Positions 55,271 to 64,000 of a DNA stretch of 64,000 nt are shown one piece after another (the stretch's first letter is position 1; every line of letters starts with the position of its first letter). A program made the translations under genes and the position numbers. Source of the stretch: Tetrapyrgos nigripes (taxonomy: Eukaryota > Basidiomycota > Agaricomycetes > Agaricales > Campanellaceae); the NCBI GenBank assembly GCA_013368315.1, contig JAACJM010000038.1, positions 124,001 to 188,000 of the forward strand, read 5' to 3'. A model generated the notes under the pieces. The model did no database searches and was not told where the DNA came from. It saw only the letters and a list, made by a program, of their open reading frames with translations.

Positions 55271-57600
55271 GATCCTCAGAGCCAGGGTACCACCAATCGC
55301 ATCCACCTTGTCGACAGTGCTGTACCGGAGAGGCTTTGATGGCCTGAGCGTCCAATCCACTCTTCCATATATCTGCCACAAGTCATAAACATAAAAGAAA
55401 TGAAAGAAAGAAATGAGGAAACAATCTCCACTCCAGTATCCAATTCCCTTTCCCACCTACACCTGATCAACAAAGTGTTATACATGTTGCCACGGTAGAC
55501 TACAGCCAAACAGCGTAGAGAGTCGGAGTAATAGAAGAGGAATGAATTTGTTGTGGGCTTGTCTTGGGATGTTAGTCTTGATGAGGATTGCCTAGAGATA
55601 GGGCGTTCTACCTGCAAGGCAGGTAACACGTCCACAGTGACCCACATGGATATGAGTTTGTCCTCGGGCTCACCGACACCACGAGTACACCAATGAAATA
55701 ACCCAACGACAACCAAGAAAGACAATATGAATAACAGGGACAACATAAAAGGTAGGATGAAACAGAAGTCATGTGAAAGATGAGGAAACTGAATCAAAAG
55801 GAAAATACATGCATCAATCAAAGTCCAGATTAAGAGAACGTCAAGCGAGAAATTGCAGATAAAGGGTGGTTAGGACTCCAAGAAATTAAGGTGTGAGGTG
55901 AACAATGAACATCTGGATAAAAATCTCTATAAATGATCAAAGGTGCATCAAAAGATTATTAGAAGTGGTGTAATCATATGGCTCTGCATCGGGATCTTGA
56001 GGAAAATAAAAATGAGGCTCCATATAGAAACAGTCTCCATGAAAAGAAAAAGGGCGACTGATGGGCTTAGTAAAAGGATAAGGGAAATGGAGATTGTAGA
56101 GCCAGTCTATCCTCAATTCTGCATTATAGATCCAGAAAGAAGTAAAGGAAGGAAAAGATTTGAGAAGTGTACCAAACCTCTCTCTAGAGAGATACCATAT
56201 GTCCTGTCAGTTCCTAACTGTCCTAGTCCTAGGATCATCTTCAACGACCCACCAACATTTGAGGACTTCTTCTTCAAAAACAAAACGGTCCCATGAAACT
56301 TGCTTCTTGGTGCCTTTCTCGATAACTACACCTCTCTCGACATCTGTAAAGTTGAACCTGTTGACGAAATGCTTGAACGTCTCTACTCTGTAAGGGCCGT
56401 TACCAGGATACCTGTATCTGGGCGGAATCTCTTCAAACAGATGATAAAAGGTTAGTTCATCAATGGTAAGCAGATTATCCCTCGTCCACTTTCGAACCAT
56501 GAACAGAAAAACACACAAGATATTTCAGAATCGTATTCGTAAAGCATTGCAAAAGGAAAGGAACTGGGTCAAAACAGGAACCGGACTCGTGGCCACTAAG
56601 CATGAACAAATCAAACCTATCCCTGTCCTCTCCACCAAAGTGCCACGTCATTAGATGACAAGGGTGAAAGCCAAAATAAGGACGAAAGTGTGTAAGATGA
56701 CGAAGTGGAATATGAGTATGAGGAAGATTGAAAACGTTGTTCCAATCATGACTTGGCAACTTGTCAGTCGTCAACCGTGTCTTATCACATTCATAACAAG
56801 TCAAATACACCCCATCATGCCACTTTTTGCATGAAGAACAAATCAGATCCTTCCACGTCAGGATAGGATCATCCAACGCCACCACTCTGGAACGTGCAGC
56901 ACGAGCTACAGACCATATATCTGTTCCACCTCATCAAACAAATCTGGCAACGAATCAATGGAAGACGAAGGGAAAAACGAAGAAAAAGGTATAGGGAAAT
57001 AAGGAACACATGAATAAGGATAAGGAAGTTGAGCGGTCGTAAAGGAAAACTGTGACCCGCCCTCACAAGACTGACATAGAGAATAAGCAGGAAGAGTAAA
57101 CTGGGAAGGATAGGCAAAAGTATTATTACGGAACATATGCAGCAGCATTATCGTTCGTTCCCTGTTTGCGGTGTTGATTATGACGTATGCATTGTTAATG
57201 TAGCCCCTGGTTGAGGTGTACATAGTTGCACAGGATGAGAGAAAAGACGAAACGATGTGAAGAAAAATTTGATGTGAAAAGAGGAAGGAACGGAAACTCC
57301 TTGTATATATATATGAAGGAAAAGAACTTGCAAGAGAAAAGAAACAAAACTGTAAAGAGAAGATGCAATCAATTACTCAGCTGTCCAAATGGTACCTTGG
57401 AGTAAACCATGCCTGACAGTGACTTGCCAAATCTGACCACCTCAACATTTAGCCTGTAATTAACTGACAAAATTAGTGAAGAAGCAGACATCAAGGAAGT
57501 CGAACTCGAGATTTCAATAGACTTAGCGATAGGTTGCCTGGTCTTTGGTTTTGATGGAATCCTAGTATGCAAGGTCTGATAATCCAGCCTGAAATAGAAA
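55271..57600 (-). other. Unrecognised minus-strand open frames downstream of gypsy pol
   Basis: Frames at 55276-55821 (hydrophobic N-terminal half), 56207-56518 (FYHLFEEIPPRYRYPGNGPY, KQVSWDRFVFEEEVLKCWW) and 56475-56885 (ICSSCKKWHDGVYLTCYEC, a CX2C pair repeated) read like parts of one split gene on the same strand as the pol upstream. I cannot name the family. It may be an extra ORF of the gypsy element or a captured gene. Confidence 0.35.
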
Positions 57601-57619
57601 AGTCGAAGTCGTTGCGCAT

Positions 57620-60571
57620 TTACATGTCCCTTGATGATAGAACATATGAACCATTGTGTCTCTTTTCATGTACAATGTATGGCCCCAAATATGTCCAATC
57701 ACCTTTGTTGCTGTGTTGATTGTCTAGCTGAGACTCTCGCAACCAGACATACATCCCTTCCTCGAACTGATGAAAATCATACCGATACCCATGCTTCTTT
57801 GCAGCATCATCGATGGCTCGTTGTCTCGATTCCCGTACCTTCGAGGGTCCCGACATTCCAACTGGAGAATCCTGAGTGCCAAGAGATCAGTAGTAGAGGT
57901 AACCTTGTCCCAATCCAACATTTGCCACGTTGATTCAGTAAAGTCAAATGAAAGGACTGGATGAACACCATAAAGAAGAAAATATGGAGCATACCCTGTA
58001 GACCTCGAAGCGGTAATACGAATGGCAAACAGAGCTGCTGCCAAGAGTAGTGGCCACCTACCAATCACATCTCTGCATGCCTTCACGATTGCTTCGACCA
58101 ACGGTATATGGGCTCGTTCTACCACACCGTTATCTTGAGGATGATAAGGAGTGGAAACCACAATCTCGCAGTTGTACTGAGTCTTGAGGAGTTCCCGAAC
58201 CTCCTTTTGGAATTCCAGACCACCATTCATAGAAAGGACCAGTATACAGCTAAATCGGCAAATCAGTTCTTCATAGATAAACTTAGCTACCGGTGCTGCT
58301 TTGAGCTGCTTCAAGGCCTGAGCTTCTGGCCATAAGATATTGGGTTCTATAGCTTGAACGATGTAATTAAACCTGCCAAGACCCATAGGCATATGGATAC
58401 AGTCCAAGTTGAAGTGTCTGAGGATAGGTGACTGCCAAGAAATGTTGTAGGGAATAATAGGAAGGGGCTTGATCAGTTTCTGACATTCAATACAAGAACG
58501 TATGAAATATGATATGTCGTTGAACATGTTAGGCCAGTAAAACCTGTCAGAAAGAGTACAATAAGTAGCATCTCGCCCTCGATGGCTGGCTTCGTTATGT
58601 GCCTGTGCCATGAGTTCGGACCCTTTCAATAAGTCGTCTATCACTAATCTCGGAACTCCATCAGAGTTCCTTTTTGGTGACATGAATAAGCATCCTTCCT
58701 TGAGAAAGAATCTTCTGGCTCCTTTGTAGAATCGAAGCTTTTCCTTTTCGGTAGTCAAAGAAATGGGTACAACACCTGTGCTCAAAAAATTCCTGATATC
58801 TTGCCATAGGGTTTTCGACTCTTCATCTCTTTTCTTGAACTTGTGTCCTGGGTATGATAAGTAATCAGTAACACCTGCATACAGACGAAAAGTGGTTGTC
58901 TCCATTGTCACCCTTTCATCTCCGATGACATATTCGTGATCCTCATGAGCTTCTACTTTCCTCAATAGGAACTCTGGTAGAGTCCTGACTGAATTGGCAT
59001 GTACCACTCTTAATAAAGAGTAAGAAAAAAAAAGAAAACGGCACCTCGGGTTCAACGAATTTGGTGACGACCTCAGCACTAGGAAGAGAATCGAAATAGA
59101 ACGCATTAGAAGAATGATAGAGAGGCGCACAACTTGCGATGCACCAAGAATCATCATACGCAGTCGTGAACCAAACTGCTAGGCAGTCTAGAATCATTCG
59201 GAGAGAAAAAGAAGAAACGTCTGCAACCCAATAGGTAGTATTAATAAACGCATTGAGAAACTCCTGACCCTCTTTCTCCGACTCCACATGCTTGCCAGGC
59301 ACATGAGGCCACCAAGACAGTGCATCTTCAGCTTTGAATGACGTAGCAGGAACATGTTTACACTCAAATGTGAATAAACGAATCCAAGAGACCCAGCGAA
59401 GCACAGGAGCATTAGGTACATCATCTGGTTCCCGCAACATTTTGGCCAACGAAATGGCATCATGATGCAGATGAAAATGAACACCCCAGAGGTGATGCCT
59501 CCACTCCTTCAAAGCACGATACAAGCCATAGACTTCTGTCTTAGGCTGACCATAGTTCTGTTCTCTGTTGTTGAAAGTAAAGCCACCGAAACCTGCTGGA
59601 CGCACAACCCCAGCCATAACCTGATACATTGCCCATCCCGCACCCATCCATGAAGAATCCACCCCCAGAATAATAAGACCCTTGTTGGACTCTCTCGGTA
59701 GCCTTGAGATAGCCTTCGCCCTTGTGTAGTCAACTACTACTAACACCAGCGCCGTCGACACCTTATGTTTGAGTGTCTCGAAGGCATCCAACGCATCAGC
59801 GGGAAAAACAAACTCCACTGTCAAAACGTCAGTGGCTTAGCCACCAAAGCGAAACCTCGTATCCAATGATGACCAGTACCAGCCATGCCGAGGAAACCTC
59901 TGACTTCCAGCACCGCAGCCAGCACTGGCCAATCCAAAATTTTCTGGACCATCCCTCCAGTGACACCACTGTTCCAACAAGACCCAATTTCACCGTACAC
60001 AGTACAGCCTTCACCCCAATAATAAACACTGCCAACAACAAATCCATCCTTTGCACGTATTCCCATACAAACCAGGCACAACCTCATCATTGTATCTCAA
60101 ATGAGGGCCCTTAAGGCCACAGTCATCCACAAATGCACGAGCAAACTCCCGAACTGGAACCAAAACATGGTCGACGCACCTCTGGAACTCTTGGACCGAG
60201 TTAGTAAAGCCTTGGACCAACGTAGTCTGTTGCTGAGCACCCGAAGGGGTCAAGACTTGACCGCCACCCAATGAGTGTCAAAACCTGAAAAGAGGTTGAA
60301 AAGACCATACAAGGCAAAATCTAAGAAATCTTCAGCGAACTCGTTAACGTTAGGAGGGAGAGCGGCATCTTGTATCGTCACTGCATTGAGAGGTTCTAGG
60401 TTAACCACCAGTCTGACACCTTTCTTCTTCGCCACAGCAAACATGGATGAGCGATAGCTAGAACAAGTTGGTTCAAACTGTCCAGCTTCTTCTTCCTTCC
60501 GTATCTCCTCCTCGACGTCGTTGAGAATAGCCCTCAGACACGTAATCGGTGGGCATTGCCAAGGCATATGT
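57620..60571 (-). pseudogene. Third gypsy-type pol remnant (RT with FVDD)
   Basis: Minus-strand frames in order: RT start (EPTCSSYRSSMFAVAKKKG, LEPLNAVTIQDAALPPNV), RT catalytic region (QGFTNSVQEFQR, AFVDDCGLKGP), thumb (KILDWPVLAAVLEVRGFLG), RNase H (ILGVDSSWMGAGWAMYQV, EVYGLYRALKEWRHHL), HHCC zinc site (HNEASHRGRDATY, CIECQKL), integrase (FNLDCIHMP, STPYHPQDNGVVERAH) and a GPY end (GDWTYLGPYIVHEKRHNGSY). At least two frameshifts (near 60270 and 60060) break RT. The second catalytic Asp of integrase appears replaced (SMNGGLEF). Dead copy. Confidence 0.88.
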
Positions 60572-60572
60572 T

Positions 60573-61029
60573 CTATAGTTGCAATTTCGTAGTCAGGAAA
60601 ATAGTCTCGGGAGAAAGAACCTTGGGGTTGATATCAATCAACCATTGGACAGCTTCTTGGCCAGCCTTGCTGAACCTCAAGTGCCAGTTGCTCATGGCAT
60701 AGCCTATCTTGAGAGAAAAGATGGTTAAAAGGATGACAAAAGAGGCGAATAATTGGGTTATGCACCAAACCATCCCAGACATCTTTATTCTCCACAGTAA
60801 ATTTGCTCACTCCATATGTCTGGTCAATAATAGCCTGCTCATCCTCAATGTCCAGACCAGCCCACAGAGAGTGAATCCTGGCCTTTTGCTGAAGTAACTG
60901 GGTGACAGTAATCTTGAAAATTTTCATGGTGCCAGCAGGGAGATGTTCCATTTGTCATTTCTTAGCACCATTTCTAGCTGCTTTGCCTGTGTTGGGCCTG
61001 GGCTCTGCATACGCAACCTTGATGGGAAG
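60573..61029 (-). other. Unrecognised coding-like remnant upstream of gypsy C pol
   Basis: A minus frame (60634-60951, KIFKITVTQLLQQKARIHSLW) and an upstream piece with YAEPRPNTGKAARNGAKK look coding. The same gene may continue at 61596-61851 (DKKKKSKASQKEPVVPFG, ALSDSDIEEDSMK), interrupted by a solo LTR. Family unknown. Confidence 0.35.
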
Positions 61030-61595
61030 TACATCTCTCTGATCGTATCCGATTCTTTTCCAAACTTCTCTTTCTTCTGATCATTCATTTCCGATTTCAT
61101 ATCCGAACTCCACTATTAATCTCCACAAACAGATCCCATCTGGGAACCCATGATTCATTTCGGATAACTACCGGATAGCTCGTATCTAATCTCCAAACTT
61201 ACTCCACTTCATCTCCAATCCGTTCCACTTTGGTTCCACTTTGTTCTGCAGTACTCCATCTATCTCCAATAGCACCATGTGCTTTTCCTTTATTTCCGAA
61301 CCATCCCTATCTTACTCCTCTTCATTCCGATAGTTTCCAAAGTAGTACTTAAGCTAGCAACTTTGTAGTAGATAGCTTAAGTCTAAAATCGAATTAGCTG
61401 GTCTCCTAACTCCATCTGACTTCAGACAACATAGTACTGTCTTAACGGATTCTATTCCGTGTCTTCCTTATACTTCGACCTCAGAGACTACTGGTTCCGC
61501 CCAGATTCGTCTTTATCCTTTCCCAAAAACCCCCAATAAGACTTCCACTCGGGTCCAACGTGTTTTCTAACGCTAGGATCTGCCTGGACTTAACA
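61030..61595 (+). repeat. Solo LTR, family B, missing its first ~19 bp
   Basis: Runs from TACATCTCTCTGATCG to GGACTTAACA. The 5-bp repeat GGAAG flanks both sides (61025-61029, 61596-61600), yet the terminal TGTAATATCTATGCTTCT is absent, so the left end was lost exactly up to the duplication. Confidence 0.85.
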
Positions 61596-61851
61596 GGAAG
61601 CTACAATAAGACATGTTAGACATGAAAGAACCAAGGAATAGCACTCACGTCTTCAAGTTTGACCTTTGTTACTCTGGTACGCTCTTCATGCTATCTTCTT
61701 CAATATCACTGTCTGAAAGGGCTGTTGCTATTGAGACATTGCTGGAAGCAGAGGAAGTGGTAGAGGTGCTGTGATGGTGACCAAAAGGAACAACAGGTTC
61801 CTTCTGAGAAGCCTTGGATTTCTTCTTTTTGTCATTGCTAGAAGGGTATAC
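61596..61851 (-). other. Possible continuation of the interrupted minus-strand gene
   Basis: Ser/Lys-rich coding-like sequence on minus between two family B LTRs. No family recognised. Confidence 0.3.
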
Positions 61852-62244
61852 TGTAATATCTATGCTTCTGTATATCTTTCTGATCGTATCCGATTCTTTT
61901 CTGAACTTCTTTTCCTTTTATTTCGAACTTCATTCCCTTTCATCCCGAACACTTTCTGATCATTCATTTCCGATTTCATATCCGAGCTCCACTATTAATC
62001 TCCACACACAGATCCCGTCTGGGAACTCGTGATTCATTTTGGATAACTACCAGATAGCTCGTATCTAATCTCCAAAGCTACTCCACTTCATCTCCAATCT
62101 GTTCCACTTTGTTTCCACTTTGTTTCCACTTTGTTTCCACTTTGTTCTGCAGTACTCCATCCATCTCCAATAGCACCATGTGCTTTTCCTTTATTTCTGA
62201 ACCATTCCTATCTTACTCCTATTCATTCCGATAGTTTCCGAAGT

Positions 62245-63603
62245 AAACACTTATTATTCCAACCTCTTCTGTAACGTTCAAATTCACCAACACAGACGCT
62301 CCAGCAGCATTTTCACACACCCGAGCCCAACCAAACCCCACACGAGTCCGTTTAAGGAATTCCTTGATAGCTGGAACGGCCCGGGGCCAGGAGACTCTGC
62401 AGCCCTTACACAAACCCAAAGCCGTTCATACGTCCAACAGCAAACTCAAGGATCCTCTCAAGCAGGACCCTCGCGTACACCCGCCAATCCCGATGATGGC
62501 CGTGGTCCCCCACTGGGCCAGCATTATGGTCAGGGAGATGACAGGGACGACAATGAACAACATCAGGGTGGTGGAGGAGGCAGATCTGACGATGGTGGCG
62601 GAGGATCACTGGATGATGGGGTTCCGATGGCTCCAACAACAACAACGATGACGATGACGAAAGGAGGCAGTTCATTACCACTCTCCAAAGTTTCAACGAG
62701 ATCATCAGAAAAGTTACACCTGGTCACAGTGAAAAGATGGAAGTGAAGAAATCCGACATTTTCGGTGGGTCAGATCCGAAGAAGCTCCATCCATTCCTGA
62801 TCCAGATCCAGATTAATCTCCAGAACTGTCCCAAGGCATATGCGACTGATGCCGCAAAAATCAGTTTCACTCTTTCCTATCTCTCTGGCACCGCACTCGA
62901 ATTCTTTGAACCGGAAATCCTCAACCCAGATCCTGAGGAACCCACTCTGTGGACCCTTGACTTTGGTATTTTCGTCAAGGAGCTGAAGGACAACTTCAGG
63001 GTTTTCAACGAGGTCGGGAGGCCCTGTTTATGAAGGATTCCGATTGGGCCATGAAATACTATGTCAAGTTCCAACAACTTGCTTCACAGGTCGCTTGGGA
63101 TGAGAATTCCTTGCGACACTTTTTCTGAAAGGGTTTGGCTCCGTGAATCAAGGATGCACTTGCCCTAGTCTATGAGGAAACGAACCTTCCCCATCTCAAA
63201 TCCCAGGTTCTCTGAATCGATTCCTGTTACTGGCATCGCCAAACTGAAAAGAAATGGGAAGAAGGGAGCAAGGGAAAAGGGAATTCCAGGGGGAAAGGCT
63301 TGGGAGGTAATAGTTCCGGTTCCGGCTCTGGAAGTCCTCAAACTCCAGTAAAGGTGGGAAATCCAGAAATTCCTCCAATTCCTCTAATTCCAACTATAAT
63401 TCCAACTTTAATTCATCCTCGTTGTCTTCGTTCCCTTCCAGTCAGAAGAAACCCTGGGCTAACAAGCTCAGGAAGGACAGAAAGTTATCCCAGGACAAAA
63501 GGGACTGCTGCAAGAAGAACAATCTCTGTATGTTCTGTGGCGGGAAGCATTCGACAGATGACTGTAACAAGCGAAAGGCAGCGAACGAGGCTTGCGGCTG
63601 AGC
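62245..63603 (+). pseudogene. Family B gag pseudogene
   Basis: Matches the gag at 42399-43862 but lacks the start. It has deletions near 62620 and 63018 and in-frame TGA codons near 63126, 63144 and 63213. The last two correspond to CGA in the intact copy. The knuckle CMFCGGKHSTDDC is kept. The same final TGA as in the other copy ends it at about 63601. Confidence 0.9.
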
Positions 63604-63639
63604 TGCAAACACGGAAAACACCTCCTCTAGTAGTACTTC

Positions 63640-64000
63640 TGTGACTGGCACTGCTTCCATGCAGTCCCAAAAATAGTCAGCGACTCTGATGCCTCGGCAC
63701 GAGGTCAGAGTTGCGTTGACCGGGATCGTGCCAATCAGGAGGTTACTCTCAACACCGCTGCTCTTTCCATTAAAACCTTAGTCATTCCACTTTCTATTCC
63801 CTCATATACTAAACCCGAACTTTCCATTTCTTTTCCATCGCTTTTGGATTCTGGTTCTTCAGATTGTTTTATCGACTCTACTTACGTTTCCAAACATTCC
63901 CTCCTGTTCGTCTACGCTTACTTGATGGTTCCGTACCCTGCTGTCTTTCCGTTTACTTTCTGAAGGGGGAATGAATTCCTCTTGACTTTTATGTCACTAA
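63640..64000 (+). pseudogene. Start of family B pol, degraded
   Basis: Protease region ([20 protein letters not shown]) is kept, followed by deletions near 63900 and 63940 relative to 44160-44240. The frame is lost. Continues past the window. Confidence 0.85.

Larger units (their letters stand above)
61852..64000 (+). mobile_element. Decayed family B gypsy copy running off the window
   Basis: LTR sequence 61852 to about 62244 (TGTAATATCTATGCTTCTG...TTCCGAAGTA) is joined directly to gag sequence (AACACTTATTATTCC). Compared with the copy at 41752, about 355 bp are missing, including the LTR hairpin, RNA start, primer-binding site and gag ATG. Gag and the start of pol follow with stops and small deletions. 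The right end is outside the window. Confidence 0.92.

Overview
The window looks like an Agaricomycete (mushroom-forming basidiomycete) chromosome. Host genes are intron-dense, with introns of about 42-90 nt. They sit next to a large block of nested transposons of types common in such genomes: chromodomain Ty3/gypsy elements, KDZ transposases with CxC cysteine clusters, and a hAT element. Identifications rest on reading motifs by eye; no database search was run.

Host part (about 1-12,730): a FAD-dependent oxidoreductase, an Ssr4-like SWI/SNF-RSC subunit, a small CBS-domain protein, a Surf4/Erv29 ER cargo receptor, a mitochondrial ornithine carrier (ORT1 type), the chaperonin subunit CCT2 and mitochondrial malate dehydrogenase. 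ORT1 and CCT2 are divergent with only 29 bp between start codons. MDH1 needs a 6-nt exon, the oxidoreductase needs a 15-nt exon, and CCT2 carries a likely GC-AG intron.

From about 12.7 kb the single-copy genes stop and transposons take over. Family A is one complete Ty3/gypsy chromovirus (18117-29361, coding on minus, 788-bp LTRs, target duplication GAGCT). It carries an extra 671-aa ORF before gag, a gag with a collagen-like stretch and a sense intron, and a pol with one frameshift. Family B is a second chromovirus (41752-49898, coding on plus, target duplication AAAAG) whose gag and pol carry in-frame TGA codons. Family B also left solo LTRs at 14689-15331, 35777-36467, 38185-38790 and 61030-61595, and a decayed copy that runs off the right edge (61852-64000). 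Its LTRs all lie in the same orientation. A third gypsy lineage (pol remnant 57620-60571, minus) has FVDD in place of YxDD.

Nesting can be read to the base. A plus-strand KDZ transposase gene (30755-33165, resuming at 39700) is split by a 6.5-kb hAT element (33166-39691, 8-bp duplication CTGAGCAG), and that element carries two solo LTRs. A second KDZ gene, on minus (53581 down to 40986), is split by the whole family B element.

The most striking observation is shared by both complete gypsy elements. Between the end of pol and the 3' LTR, each has an intact, intron-containing gene on the opposite strand, with its 3' end about 0.2 kb from the end of pol. The two encoded proteins look unrelated: a 350-aa coiled-coil protein with a basic tail, and a 305-aa coiled-coil protein with a Zn2Cys6-like cluster. 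Introns on the antisense strand would survive retrotransposition. Both elements also have an 11-nt primer-binding site that is an exact reverse complement of a sequence inside their own LTR, as in Tf1-type self-priming. In family A the implied RNA start lies 31 nt downstream of a TATA box.
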